Source: JAIYDJ01 sp038246975
GTDB taxonomy: Bacteria; Pseudomonadota; Alphaproteobacteria; Rhodobacterales; Rhodobacteraceae
Direction of reading: 5' to 3'
NCBI GenBank assembly: GCA_038246975.1
Contig: JBBRVJ010000034.1
Location: 1-23,835, forward strand
Length of the DNA: 23,835 nucleotides
Under the pieces are notes generated by a model. It worked only from the letters and a program-made list of their open reading frames with translations. It did no database searches and was not told where the DNA came from. Each line of letters starts with the position of its first letter. The stretch's first letter is position 1. Positions 7,363-15,367 of this stretch are shown here, in pieces. The position numbers and the translations under genes were made by a program.

Positions 7363-8385
7363 ATGCGCAAGGCCACCATCACCGACATCGCGACACGGGC
7401 TGAGGTGTCTACCGCCACGGTGGACCGTGTGCTGAACGGGCGGGCAGGCGTTTCGGCGGCCAACCGGCAACGGGTCAACATGGCGGCCAAGGCGCTTGGC
7501 TATCTGCCGTCTGACGAACAGGTGGCGCTGCCGTCGCGGCCTGCGCATCTGGAGTTCTTCATCCCTTACGCGCGCAGCGAGTTTTTGCAGAACCTTGCCA
7601 ACACGATCCGCGACTTTGCGGCCAACCTGCCGCTGGTCGCGTCTTGTGCCATTCATGCGGTCGACGGGTTATCGCCCGAAGCTTTGGTGCGGGCGATCGA
7701 AAAGACTGCGCTGCATACCAACGGGGTCGGGCTGGTCACCATCGACCATCCGATCACCCGCAATGCGATCCGGCAATTGTCCGAGGCGGGGGTGCGGGTC
7801 ATCACCATCGCGTCGGACGTGCTGTCGACGCCGCGGTCGGCTTATGTCGGCGTCGACAACCGGGTGGCGGGGCGAACGGCGGGGTTGGTGATGGGGCGGA
7901 TGGCGGGGGCTGCGACCGGGGCGCTGGGGCTTTTTCTGGGGTCGCGTGCCTATCATGGGCATGAGGAACGCGAGAACGGCTTTCGCGCGGTGATTACCGA
8001 ACAGTTTCCGGCGCTGCACCTGCTGGCCGCGCTGGAAACGGACGAGGATAACACCCGGTCTTACCATGCCGCCACCCGGTTGCTGCAAAGCCGGACCGAT
8101 GTGGTCGGCATCTATTGCGTGGGTGCAGGCAGGTCCGGGATTGCCCGCGCCGTGGCAGAACTGGGCCGACCCCGACCCTTTGTGATCTTTCATGATCTGA
8201 CCGACCGCACGCGGGGCTTTCTGGCCGAGGATCTGATCGACGTGGTGATCGACCAGAACGCGCGGCTGACGGGGGAACAGGCGGTGATCCGGTTGCTGGG
8301 GTCGATTGCGTCGACAGCACCTTTCCTCACGCTGAAATACATCGAGCCGAGGATCATCCTGCGCGAGAATATTCCGGTGCGGTAA
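7363..8385 (+). CDS. LacI-family transcriptional regulator
   Basis: DNA-binding regulator of 340 residues, the normal LacI/GalR length. The N-terminus is a textbook LacI helix-turn-helix (about 5-24, TITDIATRAEVSTATVDRVL) followed by the hinge-helix region (RQRVNMAAKALGYLPS). The rest is a periplasmic-binding-protein-like ligand domain with SAYVGVDNRVAGRTAG and a VIFHDLTDRTRG strand typical of regulators paired with CUT2 importers. It is divergent from the FrcBCA-like operon, so it probably represses that operon and itself in response to the imported sugar. The ribosome-binding site before ATG 7363 is poor (only GCGGGC), which suggests low expression. The stop is 10 bp from the stop of the convergent dehydrogenase gene. 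Confidence 0.93.
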   Translation: MRKATITDIATRAEVSTATVDRVLNGRAGVSAANRQRVNMAAKALGYLPSDEQVALPSRPAHLEFFIPYARSEFLQNLANTIRDFAANLPLVASCAIHAVDGLSPEALVRAIEKTALHTNGVGLVTIDHPITRNAIRQLSEAGVRVITIASDVLSTPRSAYVGVDNRVAGRTAGLVMGRMAGAATGALGLFLGSRAYHGHEERENGFRAVITEQFPALHLLAALETDEDNTRSYHAATRLLQSRTDVVGIYCVGAGRSGIARAVAELGRPRPFVIFHDLTDRTRGFLAEDLIDVVIDQNARLTGEQAVIRLLGSIASTAPFLTLKYIEPRIILRENIPVR

Positions 8386-8395
8386 AGATGCCGAA

Positions 8396-9511
8396 CTAAA
8401 GATCCAGCCGCGTGGCATCGCCGATGGTGACTTCGCGCCCCGTGCGGCGCGACTGGATGGCGGCGAAGGCAAGGGCGAGGCTGTGCAGGTTTTCGGCCGC
8501 ACCGTTTGCGGGTTCGGTGCCATCCTCGATGGCGACCAGCAGCGCGCCCATCGCACCACGAAACCCGTCGTTGAACCATGTGCCGTGCAGGGTGGGTCGG
8601 GCTACCCCTGCGGCGGTGGTCAGGGTCACCGACTGGCGGCCAAGGTCGGGTCCGTCGCTGCACAGGCTGCCCTGGGTGCCCGCGATATAGGTGGTGTCGC
8701 GCGGGCCAAAGGGGGTGGCGCCGTCGAACACCAGAGACGCCTGGCCGCGGTCCAGCCGCACCAGCGCCTGCGCCAGCAGGGGAGCCGTCGCCGTCTGGCC
8801 CGCCGCGTGCGAGGCCATGGCGATGACGCTTTGCGCGCGGGGGCCGGTGACGCTGCGCAGAAAGTCGAACCAGTGGATGCCGAAATCGGACAGGATCAGA
8901 TCCTCGATCCGCTCGAACGGGGTGCCGGCGATCCAGCCGTGATTCCAGTGGATGTTGACATGGACGCTGACCACCTCGCCGATCAGCCCCGACTGCACCG
9001 CCGCGCGCATCCATGCCAGATGCGGAGCCCAGCGGCCATTCTGGTTGACCGCCAGTTTCACACCCTGCTGCTGTGCCAATGCCACCAGCCGCGCGCCGTC
9101 GGCAAGGTCCAGAACGAACGGCTTTTGCGACAGCACATGCTTGCCCGCCCGCAGCGCCGCCTCGATGATCGGCAGGCGATCGGCTGGGTGGGGGGTGATG
9201 TCGACCACGTCGATGGTCGGGTCGGCCAGAACGTCCTGATATCGGTCGGTGGTCCGGGCGGCGGGGGCGTGATCCCTCGCCCGCGCCTCGGCCCGCGCGA
9301 GGGTTCGGTTGCAGATCGCGGCCACCTCCCACCCGGCTTGGGCATAGGCATCAAGGTGGCTGGCCACGATGCCCCCTGCACCGATGATGCCGATCCGGGG
9401 GCGATAATGGCGGGGGGTCGGGGGAAGGTAGGACAGGTCCGGTGCGGGGACTTCCTTCAGCGCGGCAGATTTCAGCGCATAGGTGTCGGGATCGGGCATC
9501 GCGTCGGTCAT
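8396..9511 (-). CDS. Gfo/Idh/MocA-family oxidoreductase with Gln-Lys-Pro in place of Glu-Lys-Pro
   Basis: Cytoplasmic NAD(P)-dependent dehydrogenase, 371 residues, with an extra ~37-residue N-terminal lead before the Rossmann fold. Residues 44-48 (GAGGI) plus SHLDAYAQAG form the nucleotide-binding turn. The family motif EKP is changed to QKP (129-131, in LSQKPFVLD), keeping the Lys. NQNGRWAPH and DFGIHWFDFL mark the substrate domain. ATG 9511 overlaps the upstream dehydrogenase stop as ATGA; ATG 9499 is an alternative. It is the last gene of the Rbs-type ABC operon, directly after another dehydrogenase of the same family, suggesting two successive oxidations or an oxidation/reduction pair on the imported compound. 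The open frame continues upstream of 9511, but that part is antisense to family sequence and is not used. Confidence 0.9.
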   Translation of the reverse strand: MTDAMPDPDTYALKSAALKEVPAPDLSYLPPTPRHYRPRIGIIGAGGIVASHLDAYAQAGWEVAAICNRTLARAEARARDHAPAARTTDRYQDVLADPTIDVVDITPHPADRLPIIEAALRAGKHVLSQKPFVLDLADGARLVALAQQQGVKLAVNQNGRWAPHLAWMRAAVQSGLIGEVVSVHVNIHWNHGWIAGTPFERIEDLILSDFGIHWFDFLRSVTGPRAQSVIAMASHAAGQTATAPLLAQALVRLDRGQASLVFDGATPFGPRDTTYIAGTQGSLCSDGPDLGRQSVTLTTAAGVARPTLHGTWFNDGFRGAMGALLVAIEDGTEPANGAAENLHSLALAFAAIQSRRTGREVTIGDATRLDL

Positions 9512-10584
9512 GCGATCAGTGCCAGCGTGCGTTTTTCCCGCGACGAAAGCACGGCGGTGTCGATGATCCGCTGTGCCGTCAGGCACAGGGCGGGGTCGAG
9601 TGGGCCGGTGATCGGGGTGCCCTGCGCGATGCACGACAGGACGTATTCGATGGCGTTGCGCCACCCCACGGGCAGCGGGTCGGCGGCAATCGCGGTGGGT
9701 TCGGGTCGGGCGCGGGTCTGGACCATCACATGGTCGGTGTAGTCCCAGCTTGCCATCGTGCCTTGGGTGCCGACAAAGACGAAGCCGCACTTTGGCTGCG
9801 GCTGGATCGTCCAGGGGTCGGTGAAGGTGCCCCAGCGGGTTTCCATCCTGGACAGGCCACGCGCATAGCGGCAGACGGTGATCGCGTGCTGATCGACCTC
9901 GATCCCCGGCATTTCGTCGACGACGCAAGTGACCTCCAAGGGAGGCTCGCCGTTCATGTACCAAGTTCCCAGCGTCGCCCCGTAGCCCAGATAATCCAGC
10001 AGACTGCCACCGCCCGAGGCGCGTTTGTACCACCACGAACCGGGCTTCTGGCGCTCGACTTCTTCGGGTGTCACTTCGATCTTGTCGGCAAGGTGATAGA
10101 GCGGGCCACGATTGCCGCCATAGTAATGGATTTCAGCCAGATCGCCGATCAAGCCCTGATCAATCAGGCGCTTGGCGGTAACATGGCTTTCGACCCATGC
10201 CAGCGGCCAGTTGATCGCCAGCAGCTTGCCCGTCGGTTCCATCGCCGCCACCATACGGCGGGCCTCTGCAATCGAGGCGGCGAAGGGCTTTTCGACGAAG
10301 ACATGAACGCCGCAGGCCGCCAGTCGTTCGGTGTAGGCCGCATGGTCGGCGGTTGCGGCGCAGAGGATCGCCAGATCGGGGTTGGTCGCCGCCATGCAGG
10401 TGTCGAAATCGGTGAACAGGCGGTCCGCCGCGATGCCGAACTGAGCCGCAGCAGGGGCCATGCGGGCAGGGTCGGGATCGAACAGACCGACGATTTCGGC
10501 GTCAGGGTGGTCATGCGCCAGACGCAGCAGATCGCCCATGTGCATATGATCGAAACTGATGCCGACGATTCTGATTTTTGCCAT
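9508..10584 (-). CDS. Gfo/Idh/MocA-family oxidoreductase with atypical nucleotide-binding loop
   Basis: Dehydrogenase of 358 residues. The N-terminus (RIVGISFDHMHMGDLLRLA) fills the Rossmann beta-alpha-beta position but lacks the GxGxxG/A glycines; the rest of the family pattern is present: DPDPARMAP after beta-2, AILCAATADHAAYTERLAACGVHVFVEKP with EKP at residues 98-100, then NWPLAW and GGSLLDYLGYGATLGTWYM. The ATG 10584 has an excellent GGAGGG ribosome-binding site that overlaps the stop codon of the preceding permease gene. The 3' end overlaps the next dehydrogenase as ATGA. Whether the changed loop alters NAD(H)/NADP(H) choice cannot be told from sequence alone. It belongs to the Rbs-type ABC operon. 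Confidence 0.9.
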   Translation of the reverse strand: MAKIRIVGISFDHMHMGDLLRLAHDHPDAEIVGLFDPDPARMAPAAAQFGIAADRLFTDFDTCMAATNPDLAILCAATADHAAYTERLAACGVHVFVEKPFAASIAEARRMVAAMEPTGKLLAINWPLAWVESHVTAKRLIDQGLIGDLAEIHYYGGNRGPLYHLADKIEVTPEEVERQKPGSWWYKRASGGGSLLDYLGYGATLGTWYMNGEPPLEVTCVVDEMPGIEVDQHAITVCRYARGLSRMETRWGTFTDPWTIQPQPKCGFVFVGTQGTMASWDYTDHVMVQTRARPEPTAIAADPLPVGWRNAIEYVLSCIAQGTPITGPLDPALCLTAQRIIDTAVLSSREKRTLALIA

Positions 10585-10593
10585 GAAACCCTC

Positions 10594-11571
10594 CTAGGTC
10601 CGGTCGGTCAGCCGGATATACACTGCCGTTACGGCCAGAATGATCGCGCCGAACAGAATGCGCCGCCCGCCCTCGGGCATTTGCAGCAGCGTCAGCATCG
10701 TGGCCAGCACCGTCAGGATCAGCGCGCCGATGATCGTGCCGCCATAGCCGCCCCGCCCGCCAAAGATCGACGTACCCCCCACCACCGCCGCCGCGACGGA
10801 CGGCAGGTCCAACGGCAGCGCCAGCGACAGCGAGGCGGTCTTGACCAGCCCCAGATACAACAGCCCGGTCAATCCGGCGATGAAGCCCGACAGCGAATAC
10901 AGCGCCAGATGCACCTGCCAGACCCGCACCCCCGACAGCCGCGCCGCCGCCTCGTTGGACCCTACGGCATACAGCAACCTGCCGAACCCGGTGCGCCGCT
11001 GGCCCCAGATCAGCAGAATCGCGAAAGGCACGAACACGAACAGCCCATTCGGCATGCCCAGGGTGCGCCCGGTGCCGAGCCAGACCAGAAAGCCCGGAAT
11101 CTCGGTCCCGGTCGAGATGACGAAGCGTTGGTAAACCAACAGGCAACCGGTCGCGATCAGCCCGGTGCCCAGCGTCATGATCAGCGGATGCACCCGGCAG
11201 ATGGCAACTCCGAACCCGTTCAGCAGCCCGACCACCAGGGCGACGGCCAGCGCGATCCCGATCGCCTCGGGTGCACCGATCAGCGGGGTCAGCGTGGCGG
11301 TGACAAAGGCGGCGATCGTGGCCACCGTGCCTGCCGACAGGTCGATCCCGCCCGTCAGCATGGTCAGCGTCTGACAGGCCGCAAGCATCGCCAGCGGAAT
11401 GGCGAATTTCATCGTGTTGCTGATCCAGCGTTCGTTGAGGATGCCGGGCTGCATGATCTGCAAGACCAAAACCAGTCCGATCAGCAGCAGGATCAACGGG
11501 ATCAGCGGCCGGTCCGCCATGATGCGGCTGAAGCGCGACAAGACTGACGGCGGGTCGGCTGCCATCGTCAT
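10594..11571 (-). CDS. Sugar ABC transporter permease 2, CUT2 (RbsC-like)
   Basis: Inner-membrane subunit, 325 residues. The family segment TGGIDLSAGTVATIAAF (about 73-89), PLIMTLGTGLIATG and the C-terminal GGTSIFGGRGGYGGTIIGAL loop are intact. ATG 11571 overlaps the stop of the first permease gene (ATGA), so the two are translationally coupled; a second ATG lies 6 bp further in. It differs clearly in sequence from permease 1, so the transporter is probably a permease heterodimer, as in several CUT2 systems for cyclitols and rare sugars. The stop TAG sits inside the ribosome-binding site of the dehydrogenase gene that follows 9 bp later. The longer open frame upstream of 11571 is a high-GC shadow. 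Confidence 0.92.
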   Translation of the reverse strand: MTMAADPPSVLSRFSRIMADRPLIPLILLLIGLVLVLQIMQPGILNERWISNTMKFAIPLAMLAACQTLTMLTGGIDLSAGTVATIAAFVTATLTPLIGAPEAIGIALAVALVVGLLNGFGVAICRVHPLIMTLGTGLIATGCLLVYQRFVISTGTEIPGFLVWLGTGRTLGMPNGLFVFVPFAILLIWGQRRTGFGRLLYAVGSNEAAARLSGVRVWQVHLALYSLSGFIAGLTGLLYLGLVKTASLSLALPLDLPSVAAAVVGGTSIFGGRGGYGGTIIGALILTVLATMLTLLQMPEGGRRILFGAIILAVTAVYIRLTDRT

Positions 11572-12542
11572 GCCCGCCGCCCCCGCATCGCCAGCACTCC
11601 GCCCAGCATCACCACGACGACCATGATCAACCCTTCGACAATTGCGGCCACGTTTGGATCGACCGACAGCAGCGTCAGGTCCAGCCGTACCAGCCGCAGC
11701 ACGAACACCGCCAAGATCGGCCCCAGCAACCCGCCCCGACCACCACCCAGCACCACCCCGCCCAGCACGACCGCCGCGACCGAGGCCAGCAGATAGGGGC
11801 CGGGGATCGGCTCGCCTATCCCCGTGCTCATCGTGACAGCCAGTCCGCCCAGTGCCGCGAACAACCCACACACTGCATAGGCCGCAACGCGCGTCTGCCC
11901 CACCGCAACGCCCGACCGGAACGCGGCCAACGTGTCGGACCCGATGGCATAGAAACTCAGCCCCAGCTTGGACCGCCGGATCGGCAACCAGATCACGGCG
12001 ACGCAGACCATCAGGAAGACCACCGCCTTGGGCAGCCACTCGGTCAGAGCCGCAGGCACGCCGGGCAGGGTGACGCCCCCCACGATCAACCCGCGCAGCC
12101 AGGGCGCGGCAGCCCCGCCCGGCGCGTTCAGGATCAGCAGCGCAACGCCCTGCCAGACGAACAGCATCGCCAGCGTCACGACGATATCGGGCACCCGCGT
12201 CAGGACGATCAACGCGCCGTTGATCGCCCCCATCGCCAACCCGACACCCAGAACCGCCAGGACGGCAAGACCCGCCTGCCCGTCCGTGGCCCCGTCCATC
12301 AGCACGGCACCCGTCACACTGGCCACCGACATCATCGCGGCAATCGACAGATCTATGCCGCCCGCGATCACCACCACCGCCATGCCGACCGTCGCCAGCG
12401 CAAAGGGCAAGGCGGCGCGGGCCAGACTGTCCAGACCCGACACGCCGAAATTCGGCTGGATCAGCTTGGTCGCGATCAGCAGGACGACCAGCAGGCCCGC
12501 CAGCCCGACGGTCCAGCCGTTATTCGAAAGAACCCGCATCAT
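11568..12542 (-). CDS. Sugar ABC transporter permease 1, CUT2 (RbsC-like)
   Basis: Inner-membrane subunit, 324 residues, beginning with a long hydrophobic segment (GWTVGLAGLLVVLLIATKLI). The conserved AGGIDLSIAAMMSVASV region (about 60-76), PDIVVTLAMLFVWQG and the glycine-rich GGVVLGGGRGGLLGPILAVF loop place it in the ribose-permease family. ATG 12542 overlaps the ATPase stop as ATGA; a second ATG follows immediately. Coupled genes on both sides indicate fixed stoichiometry with the ATPase and permease 2. The C-terminus is Arg-rich (MRGRRA), a positive-inside cytoplasmic tail. Confidence 0.92.
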   Translation of the reverse strand: MMRVLSNNGWTVGLAGLLVVLLIATKLIQPNFGVSGLDSLARAALPFALATVGMAVVVIAGGIDLSIAAMMSVASVTGAVLMDGATDGQAGLAVLAVLGVGLAMGAINGALIVLTRVPDIVVTLAMLFVWQGVALLILNAPGGAAAPWLRGLIVGGVTLPGVPAALTEWLPKAVVFLMVCVAVIWLPIRRSKLGLSFYAIGSDTLAAFRSGVAVGQTRVAAYAVCGLFAALGGLAVTMSTGIGEPIPGPYLLASVAAVVLGGVVLGGGRGGLLGPILAVFVLRLVRLDLTLLSVDPNVAAIVEGLIMVVVVMLGGVLAMRGRRA

Positions 12543-14044
12543 GACTGCACCGCATTTTCCGCGGCCTTTTCGCGGCTCAGGCCATAGGCGGCGCGCATCA
12601 GGGTTGGTTCATCGGCGTCGGCGGCGTCGATCTCGTCCACCACGCGGCCCCCAAAGATTACCACGACCCGGTCGCAGGCCAGCCGCACTTCGGCCAGTTC
12701 CGAGGTGTAGAACAGCACCGCAGCCCCCTGATCGGCCAGTTCGCGGACCAGCGTGTAGATCTGCCGCTTGGTGCGGATGTCGATGCCGCGCGTGGGGTCG
12801 AACAGCAACAGGGTTTCCACGCCGCGCGCGATCCAGCGGGCGATGGTGACCTTTTGTTGATTGCCGCCCGACAGACGGCGCACTTCGCCTTGGGCGCGGG
12901 TGTCGATCTGCAACCGTTCGATGGCAGAGTTCACCCGCGCGGCCTCGTCCCGCATCGGAATGGCGCCCCATGTCGCGACCCGCGCCAAAAGCGGCACGGC
13001 GATGTTTTCGCGGACCGACCGGGCCATCAGCAATGCATGGGCGCGGTCGCCGGGTACCAGCGTCAGGCCTGCCGCAATCGCATCGGCGGGGTGGTGGAAC
13101 ACCCGGGGTTTGCCGTCCACCTCGACCGTTCCGGCGGTCGCGCGGCGTTGGCCGCCCAGCACGTCGAACAATTCGTCCTGACCCTGACCTTCCAGCGCCA
13201 CCACCCCCAGAACCTCGCCCCGGCGCAGGTCCAGCGACACATCGGACAGACGCGTGCCGGTTTTCAGACCCCGCACCCGCAAGCGGGGGGTGGCTTGGTC
13301 CGACAGTCTGGGCGTGGCCCGACTTGCCGTGGGGGCGGCATTGGCCGCAACCCCCAGCATCAATTCGACAACCCGGTCCTCGATGCCCGGTTCGATGGCC
13401 AGATCGCCCACCGTCAGGCCATCGCGCAGCACGGTGGCGCGGTCGCAGATCGCCGCAATCTCGGTGAAGCGATGCGAGATGTAGATGACCGACCGCCCCT
13501 GATCCGCCTGACTGCGCACCACCTGCAACACGCGGTCCACAAGATCGGCGGGCAGGGCGGCAGTCATTTCATCCAGCAGCAGCACGTCCGGTTCGGCCGC
13601 CAGGGCGCGGGCAAGGTCTAGGATGCGCAGGCTGGCCAGCGGCAAGCGGCCGATCGTGTCATCCATCCGCAGGTCGGATATCCCCAGTGCTGCGACCCAA
13701 TGCCGGAACTTGTCGACCGGCGTGCCGCCCAGCCGCAAGTTGTCGGCGACCGACAGGTCGGGGATCAGCGACGGCTCCTGATAGACCGGCATCATCCCGG
13801 CCTTCCGCGCGGCAGCGGGAGAGCTGAAGGTAGCCACGCGGCCCTTGATGCGGACATCGCCGCTGCTGGGCTTGAGCGCGCCGGTCAGAATCTTGACGAA
13901 GGTCGATTTGCCCGCCCCGTTCGCGCCCATCAGAGCGACGATCTGCCCGCGACCGACCTGCAACGACGCATCGCGCAAGGCTACGACCGCGCCGAACCGT
14001 TTGGCGATGCCTTTGGCGTCAAGGATGATGTCTGGCGGGGTCAT
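12539..14044 (-). CDS. Sugar ABC transporter ATP-binding protein, double-domain CUT2 (RbsA/MglA type)
   Basis: Fusion of two ABC domains, 501 residues, the usual RbsA length. N-domain: Walker A GANGAGKS (40-47), Walker B VLLLDEM (154-160), switch His191 in ISHRF, but the signature is LPLASLRIL (134-142) instead of an LSGGQ-like sequence. C-domain: the P-loop is replaced by VALEGQGQDE (282-291) without the Lys, as is normal for this family, while LSGGNQQKV (391-399) and LLLFDPTRG (412-420) are intact. The family therefore has one consensus site, completed by the N-domain P-loop and C-domain signature. ATG 14044 has only a weak ribosome-binding site, and a hairpin lies 35 nt upstream. The permease gene starts within its stop codon. 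Confidence 0.95.
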   Translation of the reverse strand: MTPPDIILDAKGIAKRFGAVVALRDASLQVGRGQIVALMGANGAGKSTFVKILTGALKPSSGDVRIKGRVATFSSPAAARKAGMMPVYQEPSLIPDLSVADNLRLGGTPVDKFRHWVAALGISDLRMDDTIGRLPLASLRILDLARALAAEPDVLLLDEMTAALPADLVDRVLQVVRSQADQGRSVIYISHRFTEIAAICDRATVLRDGLTVGDLAIEPGIEDRVVELMLGVAANAAPTASRATPRLSDQATPRLRVRGLKTGTRLSDVSLDLRRGEVLGVVALEGQGQDELFDVLGGQRRATAGTVEVDGKPRVFHHPADAIAAGLTLVPGDRAHALLMARSVRENIAVPLLARVATWGAIPMRDEAARVNSAIERLQIDTRAQGEVRRLSGGNQQKVTIARWIARGVETLLLFDPTRGIDIRTKRQIYTLVRELADQGAAVLFYTSELAEVRLACDRVVVIFGGRVVDEIDAADADEPTLMRAAYGLSREKAAENAVQS

Positions 14045-14078
14045 GACAGGGAAAAGGTCCGGGCATTCGTGCGGGAGC

Positions 14079-14102
14079 GGCCCCCGGATTGCCCCGGAGG
14101 CC
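14079..14102. other. Hairpin between binding-protein gene and ATPase gene
   Basis: Read on the minus strand, GGCCTCCGG (14102-14094) pairs with CCGGGGGCC (14087-14079): 9 bp with one G-U wobble in RNA and a 6-nt loop. It begins 22 nt after the binding-protein stop and lies 35 nt before the ATPase start. No U-run follows. The likely role is stabilisation of the binding-protein mRNA or partial attenuation of the downstream genes. Confidence 0.55.
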
Positions 14103-14124
14103 CGTCTGTTTCAGGTGGGCAGGT

Positions 14125-15150
14125 CTATTCGCCCGGACCTTTGCAGGCGATGATCTGTTCCATCGTGTAGGTGGTCCAGCCGGGAATAGAGACGCTGACC
14201 GGCCATTCGGGCGACAGGCTGGGGTTCTGTCCGGCTGCGATCAGGGCCTTGCCTGCGTCGCTGATGTTGTCCCACAGCACCGGATCGACCAGCACGGTCT
14301 TTTCCGCCGGGGCGTTTCCGTCAAGGATCTGAATGGCCAATGCCACACCAGCCCCGCCGACCGAGCCGGGATTGGTGACGGCGGCACCTTGCAAACCTTC
14401 GACACTGATCAACTGGTTGACGAAGCCCGCGTTGTCGGCCCCGACGATCGGCACCAGAGGGGCGCCGGATTCCACGAAAGCGTCGACAATCACGTTGTCG
14501 ATGCCAGAGGTCCAGACGCCGTCAAAGGCGACACCCGCAGCGATGATGTCGTTGATCTGCTGCTTGCCCTGATCCTGCTGCCAGCCGGTGAACACTTCTT
14601 GGGCCACCGTCACATCCGGAAATTCAGCCAGCGCCCGCTTGAAGCCAACGTCGCGGTCGTTGTCGGCACCTGCCCCGGCGGCCCCGCGCATGTAGACCAC
14701 GGCCCCTTTGCCGCCCATGGTTTCGAACAGCCATTTCGCGCCGATATAGGCGTATTCTTCCTGGTTGTTCGACAGGATATAGGCCGAGGGTTCGGTCACC
14801 GCCTGATCGACGGCGACGACGACGATGCCCGCATCGGTGGCCTCCTTGATCGCCGAGTTGATGCCTTCGGCGTTGGCCGGGTTGACGACGATGGCGTTGA
14901 CACCGGCCTGAATCAGGTTGCGGATATCCTCAAGCTGGCCTGCCGCGTCGGTGTTACGGTGGGCGATGTTCAACTCGGCGACCTTGCCCGATGCCAAGGC
15001 TTCGGCCTTCATCGCGCAGACCATTTCTTCGCGCCAGCCGTTGCCCTGAACGGTGTTTGAAATGCCGATCTTGTAGCCTTCGGCTTGCGCCATTCCGGCC
15101 AGCCCAAGGGCTATGGCCAACGATGCGGTTCCCATCAGCAGCTTTTTCAT
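14125..15150 (-). CDS. Periplasmic sugar-binding protein, CUT2 (ribose/rhizopine-binding type)
   Basis: Receptor of the Rbs-type importer, 341 residues. ATG 15150 follows GGGAGGATC and opens a clear signal peptide (MKKLLMGTASLAIALGLAGM, cleavage likely after Ala-Gln-Ala before EGY). The mature part shows the Peripla_BP_4 pattern: KIGISNTVQGNGWREEM, QLEDIRNLIQAGVNAIVVNP, AGIVVVAVDQ, NNQEEYAYIGAKWL, and DGVWTSGID in the second lobe. It is the first gene of the operon and is divergent from a LacI regulator with a perfect palindromic operator between them. Family members bind free monosaccharides or cyclitols; the rhizopine protein MocB belongs to the same broad group, but I cannot infer that ligand from sequence alone. 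Confidence 0.93.
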   Translation of the reverse strand: MKKLLMGTASLAIALGLAGMAQAEGYKIGISNTVQGNGWREEMVCAMKAEALASGKVAELNIAHRNTDAAGQLEDIRNLIQAGVNAIVVNPANAEGINSAIKEATDAGIVVVAVDQAVTEPSAYILSNNQEEYAYIGAKWLFETMGGKGAVVYMRGAAGAGADNDRDVGFKRALAEFPDVTVAQEVFTGWQQDQGKQQINDIIAAGVAFDGVWTSGIDNVIVDAFVESGAPLVPIVGADNAGFVNQLISVEGLQGAAVTNPGSVGGAGVALAIQILDGNAPAEKTVLVDPVLWDNISDAGKALIAAGQNPSLSPEWPVSVSIPGWTTYTMEQIIACKGPGE

Positions 15151-15268
15151 AGGTGATCCTCCCGATCATGGTGTCGCTTGACGATATTATTCATTCGCGT
15201 ACGTCCGGCCCGTTTACCGGCTGGGGACGCAATTCGCCTGCATTGGCTCTTGATGGCCTTTTTTTCTG

Positions 15269-15297
15269 GATGTAATGCTTTTCAGTCGCATTGTAAA
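15269..15297 (-). promoter_or_regulatory. Candidate promoter of the Rbs-type transporter operon
   Basis: On the minus strand TTTACA (15297-15292, 5/6 match to the -35 consensus) is followed after exactly 17 bp by TACATC (15274-15269, 3/6 match to -10). Each hexamer lies at one of the two operator copies, so repressor binding would cover the promoter. The -10 match is weak; the spacing and the operator overlap are the main arguments. Confidence 0.35.
15271..15284. promoter_or_regulatory. Second, imperfect LacI-type operator
   Basis: TGTAATGCTTTTCA matches the perfect palindrome at 15292-15305 in 12 of 14 positions and starts exactly 21 bp from it, two helical turns, so both copies would face the same side of the DNA. 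This suggests cooperative binding by the adjacent LacI regulator. Confidence 0.55.
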
Positions 15298-15305
15298 GCT
15301 TTACA
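15292..15305. promoter_or_regulatory. Perfect palindromic LacI-type operator
   Basis: TGTAAAGCTTTACA is a perfect 14-bp palindrome with the TGTAAA...TTTACA arms typical of LacI/GalR-family operators, although the centre is GC rather than the more usual CG. It lies in the 217-bp space between the divergent transporter operon (start 15150) and the LacI regulator gene (start 15368). The adjacent regulator is the obvious candidate to bind it, controlling both directions. Confidence 0.75.
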
Positions 15306-15367
15306 TTCATGATAATCTGCCGAAAGTAGCCAGATGGACAACAGGGCCAATTCGGGTGAAACAGCGC

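Noticed and set aside
9512..10036. Upstream extension of the QKP dehydrogenase to 546 residues
   Set aside because: The extension lies inside the preceding dehydrogenase gene in another frame and shows no family sequence; ATG 9511 with the ATGA overlap is the natural start.
9442..11547. 701-codon open frame on the plus strand
   Set aside because: It lies antisense to two dehydrogenase genes and a permease gene with clear family motifs; its Gln/Arg/Asp-rich composition is typical of high-GC shadow frames.
11572..12039. Upstream extension of permease 2 to 481 residues
   Set aside because: The extra part overlaps permease 1 in another frame and is Gly/Arg-rich shadow sequence.
15275..15367. 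31-residue N-terminal extension of the second LacI regulator
   Set aside because: It would be translated from the operator region and displace the helix-turn-helix from its usual N-terminal position.
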